64,000 nt of DNA from RGIG5472 sp051867615 (GCA_051867615.1 JBJDYU010000044.1:76929-140928), one strand, 5' to 3'. Positions 56,684 to 64,000 are shown, counted from the first letter of the stretch. Notes: generated from the sequence alone by a model not told the origin. A program made the numbers and translations.

Positions 56684-56720
56684 ACAGCCACAGCAGTTTG
56701 GTTTGAACTGCTGTGGCTGT
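56684..56720. terminator. hairpin after gap
   Basis: Perfect 15-bp stem ACAGCCACAGCAGTT / AACTGCTGTGGCTGT with a 7-nt loop, downstream of gap and upstream of the gluzincin-like gene on the same strand. No U-tract is evident. Confidence 0.6.
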
Positions 56721-56782
56721 CAGCTGTCTTATGGCTGCCGTGCCATTCGGGCGGCTTTCCTTTATTATGTGGTATGTACGCG

Positions 56783-57805
56783 TTACTCCGCGTTGTCTAC
56801 TCCGTACATATAGCTCAGGAGCTGCACCACCATGTTGGAATAGCCCCATTCGTTGTCGTACCAGGCGATGAGCTTGACAAAGTTGTTGTCCAGCATGATG
56901 CCGGCTTTTTCGTCGAAGATGCAGGGATTGGGGTTGCCCACCAGGTCGCAGGAGACCACCTGGTCGGCGGTATAGCCGATGATGCCCTTCATGTTCCCCT
57001 CCGAGGCCTGACGGATGGCGTAGCAGATCTCGGCGTAGGTGGTGTTCTCCTTCAGGCGGGCGGTCAGGTCCACCACGGAGACGTCGTTGGTGGGGACGCG
57101 GAAAGACATACCCGTCATCTTGCCGTTCAGCGAGGGGATCACGCGGCCCACCGCCTTGGCGGCACCAGTGGAGGAGGGGATGATGTTGCCCATGACGGAG
57201 CGGCCGGTGCGCCAGTCGCGGCCGGCGCGGGCGTCCACGGCCTTCTGCTTCGCCGTGGCGGCGTGGATGGTGGACATGAGCGCCTGCTCAATGCCGAAGG
57301 TGTCGTTGATGACCTTGGCCAGAGGCGCCAGGCAGTTGGTGGTGCAGGAGGCGTTGGAGACCACCAGCATATCGCTCTGATACAGCTCGTGGTTCACGCC
57401 CATGACGAAGGTGGGCGTGACCTCATCCTTGGCGGGAGCGGTGATGATGACCTTCTTCGCGCCGCCGCGGAAGTGGCGGCAGGCCTTTTCGCTGGTGGTG
57501 TAGACGCCGGTGGATTCGATGATGTACTCCGCGCCGCTGTCGCTCCAGGGGATCATGGCCGCGTCGGACTGGCTGAACACCTTGATGGGATGCCCATTGA
57601 CCACCAGCTTGCCGTCCAGCACCTCCACGGTGCCGTTGAACGCGCCGAAGATGGTGTCATACTTGATCATATAGGCCATGTAGTCCAGGTCCGCGTTGCG
57701 CAGATTGATGGCGCAAAGCTCGAACTCATCGGGCCGGGCCATGAGGATGCGCAGCACCACCCGTCCGATGCGGCCGAAGCCGTTGATTCCTACTCTGATT
57801 TTCAT
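56783..57805 (-). CDS. gap: glyceraldehyde-3-phosphate dehydrogenase
   Basis: 340-aa NAD-dependent GAPDH. N-terminal MKIRVGINGFGRIGRVVLR, catalytic SNASCTTNCLAPLAKVI (Cys near 152), and C-terminal WYDNEWGYSNMVVQLL. The start at 57805 has GGGAAGG upstream; an open frame extends further but has no ribosome site. Its separation from pgk-tpiA-gpmI by about 25 kb is unlike the single gapA-pgk-tpi-pgm-eno operon of Bacillus. Confidence 0.98.
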   Translation of the reverse strand: MKIRVGINGFGRIGRVVLRILMARPDEFELCAINLRNADLDYMAYMIKYDTIFGAFNGTVEVLDGKLVVNGHPIKVFSQSDAAMIPWSDSGAEYIIESTGVYTTSEKACRHFRGGAKKVIITAPAKDEVTPTFVMGVNHELYQSDMLVVSNASCTTNCLAPLAKVINDTFGIEQALMSTIHAATAKQKAVDARAGRDWRTGRSVMGNIIPSSTGAAKAVGRVIPSLNGKMTGMSFRVPTNDVSVVDLTARLKENTTYAEICYAIRQASEGNMKGIIGYTADQVVSCDLVGNPNPCIFDEKAGIMLDNNFVKLIAWYDNEWGYSNMVVQLLSYMYGVDNAE

Positions 57806-57872
57806 AGTATTTGCCTTCCCTTTTCCACGTAGTTGCCCGGAGGACCCTTTTCTTCCGCCCGAGCCTGTCTTC

Positions 57873-57881
57873 ATTATAGCA
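57873..57881 (-). promoter_or_regulatory. extended -10 promoter of gap
   Basis: Minus-strand TGCTATAAT (57881-57873), about 68 nt upstream of the start. Confidence 0.65.
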
Positions 57882-57992
57882 GGTACTTTCAAAAATGGCA
57901 TCATAAAGTGCGGAATTCCGGAAAAATTTTTTCATTTTTCTCTCTGCGCGCCCCTCTCCGCCCTCCGGCCAAGCCGCCGCGCCCCTTTGGGG

Positions 57993-58220
57993 GCTTCAGC
58001 TTGTCGAAAAAGCCCGCAGGGCTTTTCGCCAAGCTGCTGAACTTTTTGAAACTTTTCAGAAAGTTTCAAAAAGTTGTTTGATTAAATGCGAAAGACAACC
58101 CTGACGGTTTGCCTCGCGCCAAGAGCCGCCCTTCGGGCGGTTGCGCTCCGGCACGCTCTGCGGAGCAGTCTTTCACACTATCTTTCCCTCCGAAACTTTC
58201 GGACGGAAGGTTTTTCGACA
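57993..58220. repeat. hairpin-rich intergenic repeat, possible MITE
   Basis: Within the 612-nt gap 57806-58417 that holds no gene. It begins with GCTTCAGCTTGTCGAAAAAG (57993-58012), identical to 63844-63863 beside the IS1182-type transposase. Ten-base inverted ends TGTCGAAAAA (58002-58011) and TTTTTCGACA (58211-58220) bracket about 220 bp. Inside are an imperfect hairpin (57995-58041) and a perfect 16-bp stem AACTTTTTGAAACTTT / AAAGTTTCAAAAAGTT (58040-58075). No target-site duplication was seen. Confidence 0.5.
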
Positions 58221-58417
58221 GTCTCGGGCTTGTCTTTCTCCGCAGGTTTTGCTATACTTTCTTATAAGCATTCGACAGGTTTCGACAAAACGCCGCCGGG
58301 AAATATTACCGCCCATGCATTTTGGCAAAGCGGATATGCTAATTGATACCGCCGGACGACCGAAACCGGGACTTTATTTAAAATGTGTATGGTATAACAG
58401 GAAAGGAGGCGGAAGCC

Positions 58418-59248
58418 TTGAGCGCACCCTATTCGGAGGAGGAGCTCCGCCTGCTGGCGGAAGCGCTGCCCAATGTCTCGGCGCAGCTGCGCAGCTCTCT
58501 TGGCAACGTATACGCCGCCTTTTCCCGCATCGCCACGCCTGAGCGCCGGGCCGAGGACCCGGAGCTGGACCGGCAGGCGGCGCTGCTGCAGCAGAATTAT
58601 TTCCGCCTGCTGCGTCTGGCGGGCAACCTGACCGGCGCCTCCCGCCTGCTGGAGGACGCGCCGCTGCCCCGGCAAAACGCGGATCTGGCGGCTCTGGCGG
58701 AGGAGGTGTACCGCGAGTGTCTGCCTCTTGCGGAGCTGGCGGGCCTGCGCCTGTCCTTTGCGGCGGAAACGCCCCACCTCCTCACGGCCCTGAACCGGGA
58801 GGCGGTGCGCCGTATTCTGTACCAGCTGCTTTCCAACGCCTTCAAATTCACCCCCCAGGGCGGCGAGATCGTCCTGCGCTGCCGCCCCGGCGGCGCCCAG
58901 GCGCTGCTCTCGGTGGAGGACACGGGCCGCGGCATCAGCGCCGAGCAGCTTTCGCTGCTCTTTGACCGCTACCTTCACACCGAGCGGCGGGACCCCGAGC
59001 CCTATGGGCTGGGGCTGGGCCTTCCTCTGGCGCGGAAGCTGGCGGAGGCCCACGGCGGCCGGCTGCTGCTGGAATCCGCTCCGGGGAAGGGCACGAAGGC
59101 CACGCTGGCGCTGCCCATCTGCACCGTCCCCACCGTGGTCCGGGATATTCCCTTCGATTATACCGGCGGTTTCCCGCCCGCGCTGGTGGAGCTTTCCGAC
59201 GCGCTCCCCCTCCGGGCGTTTCTGCAGAACCCGGCGGCGCAGGACTGA
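58418..59248 (+). CDS. histidine-kinase-like ATPase without phospho-acceptor histidine
   Basis: 276 aa from a TTG start at 58418, which has AGGAGG eight nt upstream; an earlier ATG (58385) precedes the ribosome site. No membrane segment or sensor domain. The dimerisation helix reads SAQLRSSLGNVYAAF (residues 21-35), where typical kinases have SHELRTPL, so the H-box histidine is replaced (Ala22). The catalytic domain is intact: N-box LLSNAFKFTP, G1 VEDTGRGI, F-box LFDRYL, G2 GLGLGLPLA. It may bind ATP without classic signalling. It is 23 nt upstream of mnmA. Confidence 0.8.
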   Translation: MSAPYSEEELRLLAEALPNVSAQLRSSLGNVYAAFSRIATPERRAEDPELDRQAALLQQNYFRLLRLAGNLTGASRLLEDAPLPRQNADLAALAEEVYRECLPLAELAGLRLSFAAETPHLLTALNREAVRRILYQLLSNAFKFTPQGGEIVLRCRPGGAQALLSVEDTGRGISAEQLSLLFDRYLHTERRDPEPYGLGLGLPLARKLAEAHGGRLLLESAPGKGTKATLALPICTVPTVVRDIPFDYTGGFPPALVELSDALPLRAFLQNPAAQD

Positions 59249-59271
59249 GCGCCGCAGGAAGGAGCCTTTTT

Positions 59272-60351
59272 ATGAGCAAGGCCATGATCGCTATGAGCGG
59301 CGGAGTAGACAGCTCCGCCGCCGCGCTTTTGATGCAGCGCGCCGGCTGGGACTGTATCGGCGTCACCATGAAGCTCCGCTCCGGCACGGAGGAGGAAGCA
59401 AACGGCGGCAAGACCTGCTGCTCCCTCACCGACGCGGAGGACGCCCGGAGCGTGGCCTGCCGTCTGGGCATCCCCTTTTATGTGTTTAATTTTACGGAGG
59501 ACTTCGCCCGGGAAGTCATGGACCGCTTCGTCTCGGAGTACCGCGCCGGGCGCACCCCCAACCCCTGCATCGAGTGTAACCGCTATCTGAAATTCGACCG
59601 GCTTTTGCAGCGCGCGCAGCTGCTTGACTGCGACGCGCTGGTGACGGGCCATTACGCCCGGGTGTGCTATGATGAAGCACGGGGGCGCTGGCTGCTGAAA
59701 AAGGCGAAAAATCTCGCCAAGGATCAGAGCTATGTGCTGTACTTCCTCTCTCAGGAGCAGCTTGCCCACCTGCGCCTGCCCCTCGGGGAATTTGCAAGCA
59801 AGGCGGAGGTCCGCGCTCTCGCGGAGGAGGCGGGATTGCTGAACGCCCGCAAGGCGGACAGTCAGGACATCTGCTTTGTGCCGGACGGGGATTATGTGCG
59901 CTTTTTGCAGGAGTACGGCGGCGTGGAGCTGCGGCCCGGCGACTTTGTGGACCCGCAGGGTAGGGTGCTGGGCCGCCACAGGGGGCTCGAGGCCTACACC
60001 ACCGGCCAGCGCAAGGGCCTTGGCGTCAGCGGCGGCAAGCGGCTGTATGTGCTGCGCAAGAACGCGGCAGAGGGCACGGTGGTGCTGGGCGACGACGCGG
60101 AGCTGTTTACTTCTGCGCTGGTGGCGGAGCGGGTGAACTGGCTCTCCATCCCCTGCCCTGACGCGCCGGTGCGCGTCACCGCCAAGACCCGCTACAGCCA
60201 GACCGAGGCCGCCGCCACGGTGGAGCCGCTGGGGGAGGACCGCGTCCGCGTGGTCTTCGATACGCCCCAGCGGGCCGTCACGGCGGGACAGGCCGTGGTC
60301 TTTTATCAGGGCGACGAGGTGGCCGGCGGCGGCACCATCACGGAGGTGTGA
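59272..60351 (+). CDS. mnmA: tRNA-specific 2-thiouridylase MnmA
   Basis: 359-aa MnmA, which thiolates U34 of Lys, Glu and Gln tRNAs. PP-loop AMSGGVDSSAAALLMQRAG, catalytic cysteines in TPNPCIECNRYLKF and DSQDICFVPDGDY, and the C-terminal beta domain with YTTGQRKGLGVSGG. GAAGGAG precedes the ATG. Follows the kinase-like gene closely, so probably one transcript. Confidence 0.97.
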   Translation: MSKAMIAMSGGVDSSAAALLMQRAGWDCIGVTMKLRSGTEEEANGGKTCCSLTDAEDARSVACRLGIPFYVFNFTEDFAREVMDRFVSEYRAGRTPNPCIECNRYLKFDRLLQRAQLLDCDALVTGHYARVCYDEARGRWLLKKAKNLAKDQSYVLYFLSQEQLAHLRLPLGEFASKAEVRALAEEAGLLNARKADSQDICFVPDGDYVRFLQEYGGVELRPGDFVDPQGRVLGRHRGLEAYTTGQRKGLGVSGGKRLYVLRKNAAEGTVVLGDDAELFTSALVAERVNWLSIPCPDAPVRVTAKTRYSQTEAAATVEPLGEDRVRVVFDTPQRAVTAGQAVVFYQGDEVAGGGTITEV

Positions 60352-60386
60352 TGCCGGAGCCGCACTCCGGCCCAAATACGGAAAAC

Positions 60387-60415
60387 GCCCCGGCAGAGGC
60401 TTCCTCCGCCGGGGC
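60387..60415. terminator. terminator between mnmA and the 23-aa gene
   Basis: Stem GCCCCGGC-GAGG / CTC-GCCGGGGC around a short loop, between convergent genes. It ends mnmA and lies just past the stop of the small minus-strand gene. Confidence 0.65.
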
Positions 60416-60430
60416 CGGCTTTCGCCGCCT

Positions 60431-60502
60431 TTATCGTTCGCTGATGATCCACTCATCTCCATAGAGCCATTCATCCAGATCCGGTTCCCGTTTCGAATAC
60501 AT
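60431..60502 (-). CDS. small acidic protein, 23 aa
   Basis: Minus-strand ATG (60502) to TAA (60431): starts MYSKREPDLDEWLYGDEW and ends in IISER, rich in Asp/Glu/Trp/Tyr. GAGGAGG stands 8 nt upstream, as strong a ribosome site as any in the window, and a TATACT -10-like box occurs about 40 nt further up. It ends just before a hairpin. No family recognised. Because of its size the call rests on the ribosome site, clean stop and terminator. Confidence 0.55.
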   Translation of the reverse strand: MYSKREPDLDEWLYGDEWIISER

Positions 60503-60679
60503 CCCTGATTCCTCCTCTCGCGCATGGGGATAACTCTAACAGTATATGCGCCGAAGCGAAAATGTTGCATAGAATCGTGCCGAAGCGGACAAACTTTTTC
60601 CTGTCTCCCGGCGGAGGCTCCCTCCGCCCCGCCCCCTGCCCGCAAAATTTTGCCTCTCCCCTGCCCGCAAAATTTCTCA

Positions 60680-60708
60680 TTGACATTGGTTCGGGGATGT
60701 GCTATTCT
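60680..60708 (+). promoter_or_regulatory. promoter of the tRNA pair
   Basis: TTGACA (60680-60685), 17-nt spacer, TATTCT (60703-60708), 17 nt before the first tRNA. Confidence 0.88.
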
Positions 60709-60725
60709 AATCTATGCCGATATCC

Positions 60726-60812
60726 GCCGGTGTGGTGGAATAGGTAGACACGGGAGACTTAAAATCTCCTGGTAGCAATACCGTACCGGTTCGAGTCCGG
60801 TCACCGGCACCA
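60726..60812 (+). tRNA. tRNA-Leu (anticodon UAA)
   Basis: Class II tRNA of 87 nt including an encoded CCA. Acceptor arms GCCGGTG / CACCGGC, anticodon stem GGAGA / TCTCC with loop CTTAAAA (anticodon TAA), a long variable arm, and the T-loop GGTTCGAGTCC. Plausible substrate of the TrmL enzyme encoded at 29766. Confidence 0.97.
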
Positions 60813-60837
60813 GAACAGGTATGTGTCAGTCAAATAT

Positions 60838-60913
<76 letters not shown>

Positions 60914-60915
60914 TA

Positions 60916-60954
60916 AAAAGTACCGTATTCGAATAGAGTACGGTACTTTTTTTG
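60916..60954 (+). terminator. terminator of the tRNA pair
   Basis: 12-bp stem AAAAGTACCGTA / TACGGTACTTTT followed by TTT. Confidence 0.9.
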
Positions 60955-61029
60955 CCCTTTTGCGCTTTGCTTTTCCCTTGCTGTACCCCAGTCTTACCCC
61001 TGGCGCGTGACAAATATTGCCTCGACGTT

Positions 61030-61059
61030 TTGTTGCTTTTTGCCATACAAGGGTATAGT
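61030..61059 (+). promoter_or_regulatory. promoter candidate of an unexplained short transcript
   Basis: TTGTTG (61030-61035), 18-nt spacer, TATAGT (61054-61059). The transcript would end at the hairpin at 61241. Confidence 0.5.
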
Positions 61060-61240
61060 ATGGCTTTAAAAATACAGGACTACGCGTTTATATTATACTG
61101 ACTAAAAACATATCGGAAAGCCCGCGATAAGCCTTATGATGCCGGCAGAGGTTCTGATTTACGCAACGGTTCGTTCTGTTTTAGTCGCAACATCCGTTTT
61201 GGACTGCGGCGTCAGCATCACTGCTCTGGCAGTCAAGAAC

Positions 61241-61277
61241 AAAGAGGCCGATTCCTGTGGACCGGCCTCTTTTTTTA
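61241..61277 (+). terminator. terminator upstream of the sigma-factor gene
   Basis: 10-bp stem AAAGAGGCCG / CGGCCTCTTT followed by TTTT. In the 492-nt region 60955-61446 I find only this, the promoter at 61030 and a hydrophobic short reading frame (about 61160-61240) without a convincing start. Confidence 0.75.
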
Positions 61278-61446
61278 ACTTTCGTGCCGCGGGCCGCCTG
61301 CGTATGGCCTCCCGCGCCCGCCGTGCGCTTGTATTGCCACACTTTTTTCAAAAAATTTTCGCAGCCGCGCAACCAACGGCCCCGGCGCGCCGTCTTATTT
61401 GTTGAAAGGGATGTCGAAGCCGCTTCATTTCCCCAAAGGAGAACTT

Positions 61447-62067
61447 ATGAAAAGATCGGACATTGCTGCAGCGCTTGACCCGGCCACGCCGCAAAGACCC
61501 GGCTACACGGAGGACCAGCGCATTATCGAGCTGTTTTTCCAGCGTGCGGAGGAAGCCATCACGCGCACCCAGGCAACATACGGCGCGCTGTGCCGCAGCG
61601 TGGCCCGCAGGCTGCTGGCGGACCCGCGGGACGCGGAGGAATGCGTCAGCGACGTGTACCTGCGCGTCTGGAACGCCATCCCGCCGGAGCGCCCCCGCTC
61701 CCTGCAGGCGTATCTCGCCCGGGTCACCCGCAATCTGGCGCTGGACCGATGCAGCTACAACGCCGCCGCCCAGCGCAGCACCGCTCTCACCGAGGCTTTC
61801 GAGGAGCTGGAGCCGTGGCTGGTCACAGGGCAGGGCGACCCGGAGGCTGAGACAGACGCCCGGGCGCTGCGGGAGGTGCTGAACCGCTTTCTGCGCGGTC
61901 AGCCGCCGGAGGCACGGATCTACTTCCTCCGCCGCTACTGGTACGGCGAGAGCATCCGCGAGATCGCGGAAAGCTGCCATGTCAGCGAAGCCAAGGTAAA
62001 ATCGTCCCTGTTCCGCACGCGGGAACGGCTCCGTCAGACGCTGGAAAAAGAAAGGAGCGAACTATGA
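61447..62067 (+). CDS. ECF-type RNA polymerase sigma factor
   Basis: 206-aa sigma-70 family protein. Region 2: ATYGALCRSVARRLLADPRDAEECVSDVYLRVWNAIPPERPRSLQAYLARVTRNLALD. Region 4: RIYFLRRYWYGESIREIAESCHVSEAKVKSSLFRTRERL. There is no region 1 or 3, as in ECF sigmas. The start at 61447 has AAAGGAGAA. ATGA overlap with the next gene, a membrane protein that looks like its anti-sigma factor, indicates coupling. Target promoters unknown. Confidence 0.9.
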   Translation: MKRSDIAAALDPATPQRPGYTEDQRIIELFFQRAEEAITRTQATYGALCRSVARRLLADPRDAEECVSDVYLRVWNAIPPERPRSLQAYLARVTRNLALDRCSYNAAAQRSTALTEAFEELEPWLVTGQGDPEAETDARALREVLNRFLRGQPPEARIYFLRRYWYGESIREIAESCHVSEAKVKSSLFRTRERLRQTLEKERSEL

Positions 62068-63026
62068 ATCAGAAACGCTTTGAAACATGGATGAAGGCTG
62101 TTGACGACGACCTGCTGGAGGAGGCGCAGCGGCCCATGAAGAAAAAACGCAGCGGGCTTTATGCCGTCGGCGCCACAGCCGCCTGCTTTGCCCTCCTGCT
62201 CTCTGTTCTCGCTTTTTCCCACTGGAACGCCCGGGAGAATGTGCAGACCCCGAGTCCCATACAGGAGTCCACCGCGGCGGAGCTTCAGCAGCTCGGCTAT
62301 TACATCCCCCTGCCCGAGGACGCGGAAAGCGTGGTGTATTCCCTCATCGACAGCGGCGGTGAAACGCCCATGGCGGAGGTGGACTTTGAGCGGGAGGGTC
62401 AGGCATATTACTGCCGCGCTCTGATGACCGCCCAGGCGGAGGACATTTCCGGCATTTACGCCAACTGGACGGAAAGCCTTGACTGGAACGTGGGAACGCT
62501 TACGCTGCAGCTGCGCCAGGCGGAGGACGGCACCGCCTATGTGGGCTGGTACGCCCCGGAGACCGGCGTGCAGTGGTGCGTCGGCGGCGAGGGCGACGGC
62601 CTGTCCCTGCTGCACACCGCGCAGCAGATCGTGGAGGCGCTGGGCTATGACATGACCGTGGCGCCGGAGAACGCCCAGGAAGTAGTCTACAACGCCTTTG
62701 CGCTGGACGGCCTGACGGTGGGCGAGACCGCGTTCTCTCTGGACGGCGTGGCGTACTCCTACCGCACGGCTGCCACCGGCGTCATTGAGGAGGACTTTGC
62801 CGACATCTCCGGCATGAAGCAGAGCTTCCTCCGCGAGCTGAGCGGTCAGGTCCTGTACTGCCCGGCCAGGCTTTCCTTTGACGAGGGCGGCCAGGGCAAG
62901 ATCGTCTGGTTCGACGTGGTGCCGGGACTGCTGTACAGCCTGAGCATGGATCACGGCGCCTCCGAAGCGGCGCTGCAGTCCATGGCGGAGCAGCTCTTCA
63001 CCCCCGCCCAGGGCGAGGTGGGCTGA
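62064..63026 (+). CDS. probable anti-sigma factor, single-pass membrane protein
   Basis: 320 aa. Cytoplasmic N-terminus of about 30 residues (FETWMKAVDDDLLEEAQRPMKKKRSG), one membrane helix (about 33-52), then an extracytoplasmic domain of ~265 residues with no family I recognise; it is acidic and rich in Trp/Tyr (YVGWYAPETGVQW). Assigned by its 4-nt overlap with the sigma gene and by topology. The N-terminal stretch is too short for a classic zinc-binding ZAS domain. Function inferred. Confidence 0.7.
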   Translation: MNQKRFETWMKAVDDDLLEEAQRPMKKKRSGLYAVGATAACFALLLSVLAFSHWNARENVQTPSPIQESTAAELQQLGYYIPLPEDAESVVYSLIDSGGETPMAEVDFEREGQAYYCRALMTAQAEDISGIYANWTESLDWNVGTLTLQLRQAEDGTAYVGWYAPETGVQWCVGGEGDGLSLLHTAQQIVEALGYDMTVAPENAQEVVYNAFALDGLTVGETAFSLDGVAYSYRTAATGVIEEDFADISGMKQSFLRELSGQVLYCPARLSFDEGGQGKIVWFDVVPGLLYSLSMDHGASEAALQSMAEQLFTPAQGEVG

Positions 63027-63119
63027 GCGGCGAAGCGGGACGGCAGGGCGGAAAAAACGGTATTCCGCAGAGAGGCATTTACTCTGACCATCAGCCCGCC
63101 GGACAATCGATGCACCCTC

Positions 63120-63742
63120 ATGTGTGTAAACATTTATCCGGACGGCAAGTTTAATCTGAACGGCAAACTCGCGGAAAAGCTCCGCGGCAAGGCCATGGAA
63201 ATCAAATTTACTCCGGATGGCAAGCACTTCATGATGGAGGAGGCGAAGGACGCTCAGCGGCAGATAACCTTTCCCAAAAGCGGCTCCAGAAAGCTTGCGG
63301 AAGTAGCGGACCTGCTGGAAAAGCACAAGATCACACTTCCGGCAAGGTACGAGGTCTGGTTCACAGACGACGGTTTCTGGCAGGGAGACCATATGGAGGA
63401 CCCTACGCAGCCGCGCTCAGAAAAACCCCGCACTTCGCGGAAGAGCTGAGCGCTATACCGCCCGAACATCTGAATGTGATATGCGAATTTCTGGATACAA
63501 CGACCACCGAGGAGCAGTTACACGAGATGATCGTCTGCTGCCTGAAAGCCTGGAACAGTGGGACAAGCTATCCTGCTTACGCGGCAAAAGCCGAAATCAT
63601 CGCGTGCAGGAAAAAGCAGCGCAGGGAATCCCATACGCTGTACAGCCGCAGGAATATCTCCTTGGACCAATGTATGGGAGATAGCAGGAATCCGGTATCA
63701 GACTGGCTGAACATCTCCGGTTCAGGGGAATGGGACGAATAA
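63120..63742 (+). pseudogene. frameshifted accessory gene (two fragments of one protein)
   Basis: Fragment 1 (63120-63449) begins CVNIYPDGKFNLNGKLAEKL; fragment 2 is in the reading frame two bases on and carries EELSAIPPEHLNVICEFLD and later YSRRNISLDQ, ending at 63742. Restoring one C in the CCC run at 63402-63404 joins them as ...GDHMEDPYAAALRKTPHFAE. Coding-like sequence also runs upstream of the first ATG back to the stop at 63024 (EAFTLTISPPDNRC), so the original start is lost or is non-ATG. It is uncharacterised, but fragments like this are common near mobile elements. Either a decayed gene or a sequencing error. Confidence 0.65.
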
Positions 63743-63817
63743 AGGACAGCCGGCATTTTGATCCCGGCCGCTCGAGGATGTTGTGACGGTCAATCTATAG
63801 CTATGATCACACATAAA

Positions 63818-63847
63818 AAGCACCGCATTCAAATGAATGCGGTGCTT
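63818..63847. terminator. terminator hairpin before the IS1182-type element
   Basis: 13-bp perfect stem AAGCACCGCATTC-AAAT-GAATGCGGTGCTT. Confidence 0.7.
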
Positions 63848-63890
63848 CAGCTTGTCGAAAAAGTCCAGCTTTTTGCTGGGCTTTTTTGCT
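63844..63890 (+). repeat. candidate left end of the IS1182-type element
   Basis: GCTTCAGCTTGTCGAAAAAG (63844-63863), identical to 57993-58012, followed by a hairpin AAAAAGTCCAGC / GCTGGGCTTTTT. It is 33 nt upstream of the transposase start. End assignment is inferred from position and repetition; the right end is outside the window. Confidence 0.5.
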
Positions 63891-63922
63891 TATATGCGGT
63901 AAAATGAAGAGGGTGATGAAAG

Positions 63923-64000
63923 ATGTTGGAACGTGGGAAGCTGGGTCGCGGAATCGTAGAAATTGTGGACACAGAAAGCTTGGTACCGAAAGACCATTTG
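63923..64000 (+). CDS. IS1182 family transposase, 5' end only
   Basis: Only 26 codons: MLERGKLGRGIVEIVDTESL then VPKDHL. The block 'VDTESLVPKDHL' is the conserved N-terminus of IS1182-family transposases (usually continuing LRKID). GAGGGTGATG lies upstream. The rest is cut off by the window edge, so completeness is unknown. Confidence 0.75.
   Translation, partial: MLERGKLGRGIVEIVDTESLVPKDHL

Noticed and set aside
60500..60580. Sigma-K or sigma-E promoter for the 23-aa gene
   Set aside because: CATATACT resembles such -10 boxes, but no matching -35 lies at the right distance.
61136..61405. 89-codon frame upstream of the sigma gene
   Set aside because: It would read straight through the terminator at 61241 and has no ribosome site; only the first hydrophobic part could be a decayed peptide gene.

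Overview
The window looks like chromosomal DNA of a GC-rich, spore-forming, anaerobic member of the Clostridia, most likely an Oscillospiraceae/Flavonifractor-Oscillibacter-type gut Firmicute. Supporting signs are a V-type ATPase and an rnfCDGEAB operon instead of an aerobic chain, a CIRCE-controlled hrcA-grpE-dnaK-dnaJ operon, AGGAGG-type ribosome binding sites, sporulation genes (spoVB, yabP, yabQ, a SpoIIQ-like gene) and B. subtilis-like gene order (glmU-prs-pth-mfd and spoVB-mazG-hup-rqcP-yabP-yabQ-divIC). The genus is inference.

Layout. 1-3.4 kb (minus): 5' part of a V-ATPase operon (G/H, I, K, E) behind a consensus sigma-A promoter. 3.5-5 kb: an exported glycosidase-like protein and rpiB. 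5-10 kb: dnaJ, dnaK, grpE and hrcA behind CIRCE. 10.1-12.4 kb: folate uptake and retention genes folT-folC under a tetrahydrofolate riboswitch. 12.5-17.8 kb: a complete Rnf complex. 18-21.6 kb (plus): a DUF975 membrane protein, then an AT-richer accessory block (AraC regulator, HD phosphohydrolase, 78-aa orphan, YgjV-like membrane protein). 21.6-29.5 kb (minus): parvulin lipoprotein, mfd, pth, prs and a GlmU whose uridyltransferase domain has decayed. 29.7-37 kb (plus): trmL, pgk-tpiA-gpmI, a SpoIIQ-like M23 protein with a forespore-type promoter, pgi and a small P-loop protein. 37-39.6 kb (minus): an AT-richer S41 peptidase and prfB. 39.8-55.5 kb (plus): dacF, recJ-relA-dtd-MBL hydrolase-hemZ-nucleoside kinase-spoVB-mazG-hup-rqcP-yabP-yabQ-divIC, hpf and a LysR regulator. 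55.7-57.9 kb (minus): an AT-richer gluzincin-like protein and gap. 58.4-60.9 kb: a histidine-kinase-like ATPase, mnmA, an antisense-strand 23-codon gene and two tRNAs (Leu-UAA and initiator Met). 61-64 kb: a sigma/anti-sigma pair, a frameshifted accessory gene and the start of an IS1182-family transposase.

How the parts fit. Rnf couples ferredoxin/NAD redox chemistry to an ion gradient. The V-ATPase c-subunit carries the sodium-ligand residues known from Enterococcus hirae NtpK, so a sodium cycle linking the two is plausible. pgk, tpiA, gpmI, pgi and gap supply much of glycolysis. The 40-54 kb stretch mixes stringent response, translation fidelity, DNA repair and sporulation functions in an order conserved in Firmicutes.

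The least explained parts are the AraC-HD-orphan-YgjV block, the decayed glmU, the kinase-like protein without a phospho-acceptor histidine, the tiny acidic 23-aa gene, a 69-bp duplication of the pgk 3' end, and a repeat shared between the gap-kinase intergenic region and the IS1182 border. No CRISPR array, rRNA operon or prophage is visible.
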